Positions 17,798 through 27,943 of a stretch of DNA of 57,093 bases are shown here, one piece after another. The notes below the pieces were generated by a model. It saw nothing but the letters and a program-made list of their open reading frames with translations, had not been told where the DNA came from and ran no database searches. The position numbers and the translations under genes were made by a program. How positions within the stretch are numbered: the stretch's first letter is position 1; every line of letters begins with the position of its first letter. Origin of the DNA: Rhodospirillaceae bacterium (GTDB taxonomy: Bacteria > Pseudomonadota > Alphaproteobacteria > CACIAM-22H2); assembly GCA_022843945.1 (NCBI GenBank), contig JALHMR010000033.1, positions 1 to 57,093 on the forward strand, given 5' to 3'.

Positions 17798-19009
17798 ATG
17801 ACTGCAGAACCCGTCCGCGCCAAAGCGCCTGCCTCCAAGGCCAGCTTCAAATGGGACGACCCGTTCCTGCTCGAGGATCAGCTGAGCGAGGACGAGCGGC
17901 TGATCCGCGACGCCGCGCGCCAGTATGCGCAAGGCAAGCTGATGCCGCGCATCCAGGAAGCGTTCCGCAACGAGAGCACGGATCCCGCGATCTTCCGCGA
18001 GATGGGCGAGATGGGCTTTCTGGGCTCGACGATCGATGGTTACGGCTGTGCCGGATCGTCCTATGTCGCCTACGGCCTGGTGGCGCGCGAGGTCGAGCGC
18101 GTCGATAGCGGCTACCGCTCGATGATGTCGGTCCAATCGTCGCTCGTCATGCACCCGATCCATGCCTATGGCAACGAGGCGCAGCGCCAGAAGTACCTGC
18201 CGAAGCTGGCGACCGGCGAGCTGATCGGCTGCTTCGGCCTCACCGAGCCCGACCATGGCTCCGACCCCGGCGGCATGAAAACGCGGGCGCGCAAGGTCGC
18301 CGGCGGCTACAGCCTGTCGGGTGCCAAGATGTGGATCTCGAACGCACCGATCGCCGATGTCTTCGTGGTCTGGGCCAAGGACGATAATGGCGATATCCGC
18401 GGCTTCATTCTAGAGAAGGGCATGAAGGGCCTCTCGGCGCCGAAGATCGAAGGCAAGTTCAGCCTGCGCGCCTCGATCACCGGCGAGATCGTCATGGACG
18501 ACGTCGTGGTCTCCGAAGATCACCTTCTGCCCAACGCCAAAGGGCTCGGGGGACCGTTCGGCTGCCTGCATCGTGCCCGCTACGGCATCGCCTGGGGTGC
18601 TTTGGGCGCCGCCGAGTTCTGCTGGCACGCCGCCCGTTCCTACACGCTGGAGCGCAAGCAGTTTGGCCGGCCGCTCGCCGCCAATCAGCTGGTGCAGAAG
18701 AAGCTCGCCGACATGCAGACCGAGATCGCCATCGCGCTTCAATCGTGCCTGCGCGCCGGCCGGATGTTCGACGAGGGCAACGCCGCACCGGAGCTGGTCT
18801 CGCTGATCAAGCGCAACTCCTGCGGCAAGGCGCTCGACGTCGCACGCATGGCCCGCGACATGCACGGCGGCAACGGCATCATGGATGAGTACGGTGTCAT
18901 CCGGCACATGCTGAACCTCGAGACGGTGAATACCTACGAGGGCACGCACGATATCCATGCGCTCATCCTGGGCCGGGCGCAGACCGGCATCCAGGCTTTC
19001 ACGGGATAA
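17798..19009 (+). CDS. gcdH: Glutaryl-CoA dehydrogenase-type acyl-CoA dehydrogenase
   Basis: FAD enzyme that oxidises and decarboxylates glutaryl-CoA to crotonyl-CoA in lysine and aromatic catabolism. The family pattern is clear: [23 protein letters not shown] at the N-terminus, [50 protein letters not shown], and [29 protein letters not shown] with the catalytic Glu in TYEGT. ATG 17798 follows GGAG at eight bases and gives 403 residues. Substrate assignment rests on remembered similarity. Confidence 0.92.
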   Translation: MTAEPVRAKAPASKASFKWDDPFLLEDQLSEDERLIRDAARQYAQGKLMPRIQEAFRNESTDPAIFREMGEMGFLGSTIDGYGCAGSSYVAYGLVAREVERVDSGYRSMMSVQSSLVMHPIHAYGNEAQRQKYLPKLATGELIGCFGLTEPDHGSDPGGMKTRARKVAGGYSLSGAKMWISNAPIADVFVVWAKDDNGDIRGFILEKGMKGLSAPKIEGKFSLRASITGEIVMDDVVVSEDHLLPNAKGLGGPFGCLHRARYGIAWGALGAAEFCWHAARSYTLERKQFGRPLAANQLVQKKLADMQTEIAIALQSCLRAGRMFDEGNAAPELVSLIKRNSCGKALDVARMARDMHGGNGIMDEYGVIRHMLNLETVNTYEGTHDIHALILGRAQTGIQAFTG

Positions 19010-19073
19010 GGCTCCAGCGCCTTCGAGGCGCGAGTGATTGACGGCGGGTGAGCTGGCGTCTGACAATACCGCC

Positions 19074-19718
19074 ATGAGGACTCCCGTCGCTCTCGCCATC
19101 GTCGGTGTGCTGCTGGCTTGCCCTGCCGCCGCGCAACCCCGCCAGTCCGCCGAGATGCAGCGCTTGGGGGAATTCATCCGCTCCCCGGCGCATCTCGAGC
19201 AGGTGCGCGCCGCGCTCCAGGCCTTCGAGCCGGCCGTCTTCCTTGCTGAATGCGCGGAGGTCCGGCCGACCAGGGGGGTGCGCTGGCAGCCGCTCCAGGA
19301 ACCGGCATTCGACGCGGGCGCTCCGGCGCCGAAGACGGCGCTTTGGCAGGAGACCTGGGAGGTCAGCACCTGCGGCAAGACCGGCCTGCGCAGCCTCAGC
19401 TTCGAGGCGCGGGCCGGCCAGGGCCTCATCCCCCGCCCCATGTTCCCCGGTGAATCGCTCGCCGACGTCCGCGATCAGCTCGATGCCGGCACCGTGGCGC
19501 TCTCGGACATTGCCCCCGGCGTGCTGCCGTGCAACGAGCGCGGCCGCATCCAGGTGATCAACAGCATGGTCACCAATCGCGGCGATGCCGCGCGCACGCG
19601 CTGGAGCGAGCGCTGGACGGTGGCCGGTTGCAACCGCCGGGCGGAGATCGACGTGGATTTCACGCGCAGCCCGCAGGGCCGCACGTCTTTCGAATTCCGG
19701 AATCGGGCGCGGCGCTGA
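19074..19718 (+). CDS. Secreted protein of unknown function
   Basis: A 214-residue exported protein. Signal peptide MRTPVALAIVGVLLACPAAAQ (cleavage after AAA-Q expected). The mature part has four cysteines (AECAEVRP, STCGKTG, LPCNERG, AGCNRRAEI) that could form two disulfides. The end is rich in Arg. ATG 19074 is chosen over the earlier in-frame start because it places the signal peptide at the N-terminus. I do not recognise the family. It runs towards ldtR (tail to tail). Confidence 0.75.
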   Translation: MRTPVALAIVGVLLACPAAAQPRQSAEMQRLGEFIRSPAHLEQVRAALQAFEPAVFLAECAEVRPTRGVRWQPLQEPAFDAGAPAPKTALWQETWEVSTCGKTGLRSLSFEARAGQGLIPRPMFPGESLADVRDQLDAGTVALSDIAPGVLPCNERGRIQVINSMVTNRGDAARTRWSERWTVAGCNRRAEIDVDFTRSPQGRTSFEFRNRARR

Positions 19719-19732
19719 CGCGCCGGGTGGCC

Positions 19733-20206
19733 TTAGGCCGCGGTGCTGGCCGGGACGCCGCCTTCGGCGACGGTCTGGTTCCAGAAGCGCTCGATGCGGC
19801 GCAGCGTCTGGTCGGTGGACTGCAGCTCTTCCATCTTCATCGTGCCACGGCCGAGTTCGTCCGCGTGCTTCTGGAAGACACCATCAAGGCGACGATGCAG
19901 ATCGAGACCCTTCTGGGTCAGCTTGATACGGACCGAGCGGCGATCATGGGGTGAACGCGCCTGGGCGATATAGCCCTGCTCGATCAGTTTCTTGAGATTG
20001 TAGGAGACGTTCGAACCCAGGTAATAGCCACGCTGGGTGAGTTCGCCGACCGTGAGTTCTTCGCTGCCGATGTTGTAGAGGATCAGCGCCTGGACGTTGT
20101 TGATGTCACGGACGCCGAGGCGGTCCATTTCCACCTTCACCACTTCGAGGAAATGGCGGTGCAGGCGCTCAACAAGCGCCACAGCTTCAAGATAGGCAGC
20201 TTTCAT
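19733..20206 (-). CDS. ldtR: MarR-family regulator, LdtR type
   Basis: A winged-helix regulator of 157 residues. The stretch DINNVQALILYNIGSEELTVGELTQRGYYLGSNVSYNLKKLIEQGYI and RSPHDRRSVRIKLTQKG (the wing) match the LdtR group of Rhizobiales and Liberibacter, which controls an L,D-transpeptidase and stress tolerance. The C-terminal helices (LDLHRRLDGVFQKHADEL, LRRIERFWNQTV) form the dimer interface. The 75 bases upstream (20207–20281) are A+T-rich and may carry its promoter and operator. I see no clear palindrome. Confidence 0.85.
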   Translation of the reverse strand: MKAAYLEAVALVERLHRHFLEVVKVEMDRLGVRDINNVQALILYNIGSEELTVGELTQRGYYLGSNVSYNLKKLIEQGYIAQARSPHDRRSVRIKLTQKGLDLHRRLDGVFQKHADELGRGTMKMEELQSTDQTLRRIERFWNQTVAEGGVPASTAA

Positions 20207-20281
20207 CGCCGTTCCCCTAGAGGATTGCTTTAAAAAACATGCCTTTGTTTACGTTAAAACTCAATTAACTTACTCCACCAA

Positions 20282-21172
20282 TTATTTCGTGCCCCGTAAC
20301 ATCTTGAATATACTTGAGAAATCAAGATCAGCTTGGCCGCTGGCCGCATTGAGCGATTGCAGCGATTGCGCAAGGGCGCCCATCGGAGTCGCTACGCCGG
20401 CCGCCGCCGCGGCACGCTGCGCCAGCGTCAAATCCTTGAGCATCATCGCCGTGGTGAAGCCGGCCTTGTAGCCGCGGTTTGCCGGCGAGGTCGGCACCGG
20501 TCCCGGCGCCGGGCAATAGCTGGTCATCGCCCAGCACTGCCCTGACGACTTCGAGGCGATGTCGAAGAGCTTCTGCGCTTCGAGGCCGAGCTTCTCGGCG
20601 AGCAGGAAGCCCTCGCTGACCGCGATCATCGCGACGCCGAGAATCATGTTGTTGCAGATCTTCGCCGCCTGCCCGTTTCCGGCAGCACCCGCGTGAACGA
20701 TGTTCTTGCCCATGGCCTGGAGGATCGGCAGGCCGCGCTGGAACGCCGCGTCCGGGCCGCCGACCATGAAGGTCAGTGTCGCCCCCTCGGCGCCCGCCAC
20801 GCCGCCGGAGACCGGCGCGTCGAGCATCGCAAACCCCGCCTTGTCGGCAGCCGCGGCAACGGCGCGCGCGCTCTCGACGTCGATGGTCGATGAATCGATC
20901 AGCAGCGAGCCCTTGTCGGCGGCGGCGATCACGCCGCCCTCGCCCGTGTAGACCGAGCGGACATGCTCGCCCGCCGGCAGCATGGTGACCACGATCTCGC
21001 AGCCCTTGGCGGCATCGGCCGCGTTCTTGGCCGCCACCGCACCGGCCGAAACGACGGCATCGAGATTGGCCTTCACCACATCGAAGGCGCGGAGCTTGTG
21101 GCCGGCCTTGAGCAGATTGCGCGCCATGGGGCCGCCCATGTTGCCCAGACCGATGAAGCCGATCATCGCCAT
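20282..21172 (-). CDS. mmsB: 3-hydroxyisobutyrate dehydrogenase
   Basis: NAD-dependent beta-hydroxyacid dehydrogenase of valine degradation, oxidising 3-hydroxyisobutyrate to methylmalonate semialdehyde. It has the Rossmann motif GFIGLGNMGGPMARNLLKAGH, the substrate motif DAPVSGGVAGAEGATLTFMVGG, the catalytic lysine region GNGQAAKICNNMILG and a C-terminal KDLTLAQRAAAAAGVATPMG. It has 296 residues. It lies 27 bases after the HIBYL-CoA hydrolase gene in the same direction, so the two consecutive pathway steps are one operon. Confidence 0.95.
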   Translation of the reverse strand: MAMIGFIGLGNMGGPMARNLLKAGHKLRAFDVVKANLDAVVSAGAVAAKNAADAAKGCEIVVTMLPAGEHVRSVYTGEGGVIAAADKGSLLIDSSTIDVESARAVAAAADKAGFAMLDAPVSGGVAGAEGATLTFMVGGPDAAFQRGLPILQAMGKNIVHAGAAGNGQAAKICNNMILGVAMIAVSEGFLLAEKLGLEAQKLFDIASKSSGQCWAMTSYCPAPGPVPTSPANRGYKAGFTTAMMLKDLTLAQRAAAAAGVATPMGALAQSLQSLNAASGQADLDFSSIFKMLRGTK

Positions 21173-21199
21173 GGTGTATTCCTCCCGTTGGTTTTTCTG

Positions 21200-22258
21200 T
21201 CAGTCCTCGAAATGCAGCTCGGGCTCGTCGGTGAGCGGCGCGAAATGCCGGTCCACCACCGATGTCGACACCTCCGCGAGGGAGGCCGGCCGCCACTTCG
21301 GCTGGTTGTCCTTGTCCACGAGCGCGGCACGAACCCCTTCATAGAAATCATGGCCACTCATGAAGCGCCGGACCAGCCGGTATTCCATCTTCAGGCAATC
21401 TTCGAAGTCCAGCGTGGCGCCCTCACGCAGTTGCCGCAAGGTCACGCGCAGACTCAAGGGCGACATCCGCAATAGCGTCGCGCGCGTGCTCTCGGCCCAG
21501 GCGCCGCCCTCGCGTTCCAGCCCTTGCAGGATATCCTCCACCGTGTCGCCGGCGAAACAGCGGTCGATGACATCGCGCAGCGGCGCCAGGATCGAGCCCT
21601 CGCCCGGCGCCGCGCTCATCTGCTTGAGCACGCCGGCCGGCGCCTCGAGCTCGATCGCGGTCATGAGGTCGGAGATCGCCGTGCTCGGCACATAGTGCGT
21701 ATACAAGCCGAGCTCGAGCAGGTCCGCGGCCTTGATACGGGCACCGGTCAGCGCCAGATACGTGCCGGTCTGTCCCGGGCAGCGCGACAGGTAATAGCTG
21801 CCGCCGACATCCGGAAACAGCCCGATCCCCGTCTCCGGCATGGCGTAGAGCGTGCGCTCGGTCACCACGCGCAACTTGGCGGGCGCCGAGACGCCCACAC
21901 CGCCGCCCATGGTGATGCCGTCGGCAACCGCGACATAGGTCTTCTTGCAGCGAAACAGCCGCCGGTTCAGCCGATATTCGTCCCAGAAGAAATCCCGGGT
22001 CAGCGGTGATGTCGGCCCGGCATCGTAGATGGCCCGCACGTCGCCGCCGGCGCAGAAAGCGCGGCCCGGAGCGCCGGTAACGACGATCGTCGCCAATTCG
22101 TGGCTGGCCTCCCAGTCGCGCATCTGCCGGTCGAAGCGCACGCACATATCGTGCGTCAGGGCATTGAAGGCCTTGGGCCGGTTCAGGGTGACATGGCCGA
22201 GCCAGCCGCGATGGGCGAACTGGATGTCATCCGCCACAGCGGCGTCCTGGTTGGTCAT
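21200..22258 (-). CDS. 3-hydroxyisobutyryl-CoA hydrolase
   Basis: Crotonase-fold enzyme that releases CoA from 3-hydroxyisobutyryl-CoA in valine catabolism. Key segments are LNRPKAFNALTHDMCVRFDRQM, the oxyanion region GRAFCAGGDVRAIYD, ADGITMGGGVGVSAPAKLRVVTERT, and AMPETGIGLFPDVGGSYYLSR with the catalytic Glu. The length (352 residues) and the long C-terminal part distinguish it from plain enoyl-CoA hydratases. It is paired with mmsB downstream. Confidence 0.92.
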   Translation of the reverse strand: MTNQDAAVADDIQFAHRGWLGHVTLNRPKAFNALTHDMCVRFDRQMRDWEASHELATIVVTGAPGRAFCAGGDVRAIYDAGPTSPLTRDFFWDEYRLNRRLFRCKKTYVAVADGITMGGGVGVSAPAKLRVVTERTLYAMPETGIGLFPDVGGSYYLSRCPGQTGTYLALTGARIKAADLLELGLYTHYVPSTAISDLMTAIELEAPAGVLKQMSAAPGEGSILAPLRDVIDRCFAGDTVEDILQGLEREGGAWAESTRATLLRMSPLSLRVTLRQLREGATLDFEDCLKMEYRLVRRFMSGHDFYEGVRAALVDKDNQPKWRPASLAEVSTSVVDRHFAPLTDEPELHFED

Positions 22259-22281
22259 TCCGAGGTCCTATGAGGCATTGA

Positions 22282-22311
22282 GCGCGGAGGGGCGAAGGGG
22301 CGCGGAGGGGC
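22282..22311. repeat. Short direct repeat, 18-base period
   Basis: The 12-mer GCGCGGAGGGGC occurs at 22282–22293 and again at 22300–22311, separated by GAAGGG. It lies in the short gap between the hydrolase gene and the SGNH pseudogene. Nothing more can be said about a role. Confidence 0.5.
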
Positions 22312-22349
22312 AGAGGAGCCAGCGGTGTAAAGCGGCCCGACAAGCGATG

Positions 22350-23731
22350 TCAACGAGGCCTTTGCCTGTCCGATGAGGCGAGTTTCGCCGCCACTTCCTG
22401 GCCGATCAGCGCATATCCCTGCGGCGTAAAGTGACCATAGAGCTCGAACGGGAAGAACCTTTTCGTATCGCCGGCCGCGCGAAAGAGACTCTCGACATCG
22501 AGCGTTGTGAATCCAACTCGCTCTGCTTCCTCCAGCACACGCATCCGCGCGGTTTCCGCGGACGGCGAACGGCCCGAAAAGCTCCCGTAAGAGGGCAAGA
22601 AGACGAAAAGCCGACGAGCCCGTAGCGCCTCCGCCTCAAGGCTCGCCAATCGCAACGCCTCGGCGAAGACCCATGGCTCCGCCGCGGTCGATGACCCTTC
22701 TCGCGGCGGGATCGAAATGACCGGATTCGGTGGTGGGGCGCGGTTGTAGAGCATCTGGCGGACTGCCCGGAGCGGAATCCAACGCCGGGCCTGATACTGG
22801 TCGAGCAATTCATCGATGCGCTGGTCGATGATGGGCCCAACCACCGCCTGTCGCTCGAACAGCCCTTGGCTGAAATCGGGGCGGAGATAGGCGGTCAATG
22901 TCGGGTACCGGCTCTCGACCAGCAGATCGGCCAGGTCGTTCTCCTCCGTGTAAACCCAGACGATGGCGGCCGGGCGCAGATAGCGCGCGTATTCCCGCAG
23001 CGCCGCAAGCTGCAGGAGCGGGCCGGCGCCGTCGCGTCCGAGCGACACCGTCCGTGGATATGCCTTGCGGATCACCGCCGCCAGCGTCTGGTCCGGCGGC
23101 ACACAGGCCCCTTGCACGAAGGAATCGCCGACCAGCAGGACTTCCAGAGGAGCCTGCTCCCAGAGTCCGGCCGGATTGTTGAAGCCGTATTCATCGGAGC
23201 GATAGACAGTGGTTACACCCAGCTCGTTGCAGTGCACGGTGGTTGCGGAGGGCGCACCACCGATGGCAATCAGGGTGTGGCCATCGATCTGGATCGGGGT
23301 CGCGTAAAAGTGGGGCGGCGGGACCGAGACGCGGACGCGGGCATCTGCATCCCGCCGGGCAACTGCGATGTCCTGGGAAAACCGGGTTCGTAGGGTTGTC
23401 CGGCGGAAAGAGCTGCGGCGCGTCGGGGATTCATGAATACGTCACGCGCGAAATAGGCCTCGGCCGACGCGGCGAAAACGTTTACCAGAACGAGCATATA
23501 GGCGACGAACAGGCGGGTTCCTGCTTCGGCCCGGCAAGCGAAAAGCAAGGCTGCCATGACCAGCAGCGCGCCCACGATCGCTGCAATCCTGAACTTCGAT
23601 TCCAACAGTTCGGCCGGCGGAAAGGTGACGAAAATAGCCGCAAGAAGCGCGACCAGAAGCACCACATAGGCGCCGATGATGGTGGTAGAGACCACCCCAA
23701 ATCGCTCTGCAAATGTTGCGCTGCCCGACAT
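22350..23731 (-). pseudogene. Membrane-anchored SGNH/GDSL hydrolase, frameshifted
   Basis: Two minus-strand frames together make one gene. The first (ATG about 23731, readable to about 23380) has three hydrophobic segments (VVSTTIIGAYVVLLVALLAAI, FRIAAIVGALLVMAALLFA, LFVAYMLVLVNVFAA), then PRRAAALSAGQPYEPGF. The second, one base out of register, continues from about 23380 to the stop at 22350. It has IQIDGHTLIAIGGAPSATTVHCNELG, SDEYGFNNPAGLW, SGNH block I LLVGDSFVQG and a C-terminal YGHFTPQGYALIGQE resembling block V. The junction sits at a GGTTTTCCC run (minus strand), consistent with one lost base. Such proteins may act on cell-surface glycans. It is either a true frameshift or a sequencing error. 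Confidence 0.75.
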
Positions 23732-23833
23732 ACCCAGACTCGTATTACCCACTCTCGGTACCACCCCCTTCTATACAGCTTGTTGACTCCGCCCGTCACA
23801 GTTCATCAAATCAGGCGAACTCCGGAGGCCCAC

Positions 23834-24811
23834 GTGCAAGCTCTTCTCTCACGCTGTATCCTGGCGCTCGGCGCCCTTCTAACCGCCGCCCCGGCCCTGG
23901 GTCAGACCTATCCGAGCCGGCCGATCACCGTCATCGTGCCCTACGCGCCCGGCGGCAGTGTGGACGCGGTGGCCCGCATCGTCGCCATGCGGATGACCGA
24001 GAAAATCGGCCAGAACGTGGTGATCGAGAACGTCGCCGGGGCCGGCGGCGTGGTCGGCACCCAGAAGGCCTCGCAGGCCGCGCCCAACGGCTACACCCTG
24101 CTCTTCTCCGTCGAAAGCACGATGGCGATCGCCAAGTTCGTTTCGCCCTCCATCGTCCAGTACGACAGCCAGAAGGATTTCCAGCCGATCACCCTGATCG
24201 GCACCTCGCCGCTCGTCCTCGTCGGCAAGAAGTCGTTGGCCGCCAGCACCACGGACGACCTGCTGAAGCTGATGCGCGCCAACCCCGGCAAGCTCAACTA
24301 CGCGACGTCCGGCATCGGCACCTCGCTGCACGTGGCGGGCGAGATGATCAACATCGAAGGCAAGGTCAAGATGGTGCATGTGCCCTACCGGGTCGGCGCG
24401 CAGATGGTCACCGACCTGATGGGCGACCAGATCGACCTCGCCATGCTGCCGCTGGTCATGGCCCTGCCCAACTACCGCAACGGCAACATCAAGGCCTTCG
24501 GCACCACCGAGCCGACCCGCTCGCCGGTGGCGCCCGACATTCCAAGCCTGACCGAGCATCCGGACCTCAAGGGCGTCAACGTCACGGTCTGGTTCGGCCT
24601 GTTCACGCCGGCGAAGACCGACATGGCGATCGTCAACCGTCTCCACCAGGCGGTTGCCGCGGCGCTGCAGGAGCCCGACGTGCGCACCAAGCTGTCGGAG
24701 ACCGGCCTGCGCATCGTCGGCAACACGCCTGCGGAATTCACCACCTTCCTCGCCGCCGAAGTCGAGAAGTTCGGGACGATCGTCAGAGCCGCGAACATCA
24801 AGGCCGAATGA
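23834..24811 (+). CDS. Tripartite tricarboxylate transporter-type periplasmic binding protein
   Basis: A Bug/TctC-family periplasmic receptor of 325 residues. The signal peptide ends in ALGQ. The mature protein begins TYPSRPITVIVPYAPGGSVDAVARIVA, the family hallmark, followed by ENVAGAGGVVGTQKA, LNYATSGIGTSLHVAGEM and VPYRVGAQMVTDLMGDQIDLAM. GTG 23834 is the start: GGAGG lies five bases upstream and the signal peptide begins there. No TctA/TctB membrane genes are nearby. It overlaps the adenine deaminase start as ATGA, suggesting a purine-related ligand, which is inference. Confidence 0.9.
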   Translation: MQALLSRCILALGALLTAAPALGQTYPSRPITVIVPYAPGGSVDAVARIVAMRMTEKIGQNVVIENVAGAGGVVGTQKASQAAPNGYTLLFSVESTMAIAKFVSPSIVQYDSQKDFQPITLIGTSPLVLVGKKSLAASTTDDLLKLMRANPGKLNYATSGIGTSLHVAGEMINIEGKVKMVHVPYRVGAQMVTDLMGDQIDLAMLPLVMALPNYRNGNIKAFGTTEPTRSPVAPDIPSLTEHPDLKGVNVTVWFGLFTPAKTDMAIVNRLHQAVAAALQEPDVRTKLSETGLRIVGNTPAEFTTFLAAEVEKFGTIVRAANIKAE

Positions 24812-26580
24812 TGAGCGATACGATCGACCTGGCGACCCGGCTGCGCGCCATCCAGGCGGCGCAGGGTCGCGCACCGTTCGATGTTCTTCTGACCGGCGGC
24901 AAGGTGGTCGATGTCGCCACGCTTGAAGTGCGCGAGGCCGATGTCGGCCTGATCGGGCCGATGATCGCCAGTGTGCATGCCCCGGGCGCGTTTCGCGACG
25001 CCCGGCAGAGCGTCGACGTCGGCGGCCGGCACCTGGCGCCGGGCTTCCTCGACGGCCACGTCCATTTCGAATCGTCGCACATGCTGCCCCACCACTACGC
25101 TTCGGTGGTGGTGCCGCAAGGGACGACGACGATCTTCTGCGACCCGCACGAACTGGCCAACGTGCTGGGCGTCGCGGGCGTGCGCTATGCCGTCGAAGCC
25201 AGCCGTGGCCTGCCCTTGCGCTTCATCGTCCAGGCCTCGTCCTGCGTGCCGGCGGCACCCGGCCTGGAGATGTCCGGCGCCGACTTCCAGGCGAAGGAGA
25301 TCAACGAGCTTCTTGGCTGGCCGGAGGTCGCCGGCCTGGCCGAGGTCATGGACATGCAGGCGGTGCTCGACGCCAGCCCGCGCATGGTCGGCATCCTCAC
25401 CGAGGCCCTGGCCTCGGGAAAGATCATCGAAGGCCATGCCCGCGGCCTGAAAGGGCCCACCTTGCAGGCCTATCTCGCCGCCGGCATCTCGGCCGATCAC
25501 GAAATCACCTCGGCCGAGGACGCCATCGAGAAGCTGCGCGCCGGCATGACCGTGGAGATCCGCGGCTCGCACGACTACCTGCTGCCGGGCATCATCGAGG
25601 CGCTCAACCGGCTGCCGGTGATCCCCACCAGCCTGACCATCTGCACCGACGATGTCTTCCCCGACATTCTGGTCGAGCGCGGCGGCGTCAATGACGTGTT
25701 GCGCCGGCTGATCCGCTACGGGTTCGACCCGCTGCAGGCCATCCGCTGCGCCACCATCAACAACGCTCTCCGGTTGCGGCGCGACGATCTCGGCCAGGTC
25801 GTCGCCGGCCGCCGCGCCGACATTCTCGTTCTCTCCGATCTGCGCGAGATCGCCGTCGAGGCGGTCTACGCCAACGGCCGGCGGGTCGCCGAACATGGCC
25901 GCATGATCGAAGCACCGAAGGCTGCGCTCGCCCTGCCGCCGGTGCGTACCATGAAGCTGGGCACGCTGACCGCTGACGATTTCCGCGTCCGCATCCCCGA
26001 AATGAGCGAGGGCCGGGCGGTGGTGCGGACCATCAAGGGCGCGCGCTTCACCTCCTGGGGCGAGCGCGAGGTCGAGGTGCGCGGCGGGTTCGCCGTCGTG
26101 CCGGACGACGCCAGCACGATGACCGTGGTCCATCGCCACGGCCGCAGCAACCGTGGACCCCAGACGGCGATCATCGAGGACTGGGACCGCTGGCGCGGCG
26201 CCTATGCGAGCTCGTACTCGCATGACTCGCACAACCTCGTCGTCTACGGCGCCGACGCGGCGGAGATGGCGCTCGCCGCCAACCGCGTCATCGAGATGGG
26301 CGGCGGCAACTGCGTGGTGAAGGGCGGCAGGATCATCGCCGAGATCGCCTACCCCGTCGCCGGCATCCTCTCGGCGAAACTTCCGGCGGAGGTCGCCGAG
26401 ACACACAAGCGCGTGGTCGAGGCGGCGGGCGAGGTCTGCGCGTGGAAGCCGCCTTACCGGACGTTCAAGGCGCTCGAAGGCCAGTGCCTGGCCTGCAACG
26501 CCGGCCCCCATCTGACCGACCAGGGTCTCACCTGCGGCGACACGCGGCAGATCTTCGAGTCCTTCGTCCGTGCGGCGTGA
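24808..26580 (+). CDS. ade: Adenine deaminase
   Basis: Amidohydrolase converting adenine to hypoxanthine and ammonia. It has the N-terminal composite domain (VLLTGGKVVDVATLEVREADVGLIG), the metal site GFLDGHVHFESSHMLP, TTIFCDPHELANVLG, KIIEGHARGLKGP, STICTDD-like LTICTDDVFPD and the C-terminal domain with YSHDSHNLVVYG and EMGGGNCVVKGG. It has 590 residues, the usual length. The start ATG 24808 overlaps the TGA of the binding-protein gene (a second ATG follows immediately). It feeds purine salvage together with guaA/guaB elsewhere in the window. Confidence 0.95.
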   Translation: MMSDTIDLATRLRAIQAAQGRAPFDVLLTGGKVVDVATLEVREADVGLIGPMIASVHAPGAFRDARQSVDVGGRHLAPGFLDGHVHFESSHMLPHHYASVVVPQGTTTIFCDPHELANVLGVAGVRYAVEASRGLPLRFIVQASSCVPAAPGLEMSGADFQAKEINELLGWPEVAGLAEVMDMQAVLDASPRMVGILTEALASGKIIEGHARGLKGPTLQAYLAAGISADHEITSAEDAIEKLRAGMTVEIRGSHDYLLPGIIEALNRLPVIPTSLTICTDDVFPDILVERGGVNDVLRRLIRYGFDPLQAIRCATINNALRLRRDDLGQVVAGRRADILVLSDLREIAVEAVYANGRRVAEHGRMIEAPKAALALPPVRTMKLGTLTADDFRVRIPEMSEGRAVVRTIKGARFTSWGEREVEVRGGFAVVPDDASTMTVVHRHGRSNRGPQTAIIEDWDRWRGAYASSYSHDSHNLVVYGADAAEMALAANRVIEMGGGNCVVKGGRIIAEIAYPVAGILSAKLPAEVAETHKRVVEAAGEVCAWKPPYRTFKALEGQCLACNAGPHLTDQGLTCGDTRQIFESFVRAA

Positions 26581-27630
<1,050 letters not shown>

Positions 27631-27710
27631 GCTGTTTCCGCCGAAAAACTCCGGCGATTTGCGCCAATCGTTAACGCGGCATTAAGCATACCGCGGCGAT
27701 ACTCGCGGCC

Positions 27711-27848
27711 ATGACACAGCACGAACGCCCCACTGTCCTGTCCGCGGAACCGAAAGACCTGCTGCCCGGCGGCAACCTGCGCTGGATCGTCGCCGGAGCA
27801 CTGCTCAGCGTCATCGCGGCGGTCAGCGCCGCCTACGCTCTCGGCTGA
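27711..27848 (+). CDS. Possible small single-span membrane protein
   Basis: A 45-codon frame, ATG 27711 to TGA 27846–27848. It encodes a polar N-terminus (MTQHERPTVLSAEPKDLLPGG) followed by one clear transmembrane helix (LRWIVAGALLSVIAAVSAAYAL). The layout is sensible for a small membrane protein, and codon third positions are G/C-rich like the neighbours. It lies between hemB and the nuclease-like gene. The ribosome binding site is weak (no clear GGAG), so this is uncertain. Confidence 0.4.
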   Translation: MTQHERPTVLSAEPKDLLPGGNLRWIVAGALLSVIAAVSAAYALG

Positions 27849-27943
27849 CCGCAGCGCAGCAATACGCCGCCCGCACACGAGCCATGCTGCCTTTGCGGGC
27901 ATTGGTAAACACCTCGCTAACCTTGTGCGCCTAGCGTTGTCGT

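Noticed and set aside
23370-23395. Programmed -1 frameshift in the SGNH gene
   Set aside because: In T-TTT-CCC only the P-site codon could re-pair. The A-site CCC would have to pair as TCC, so a lost base or sequence error is simpler.
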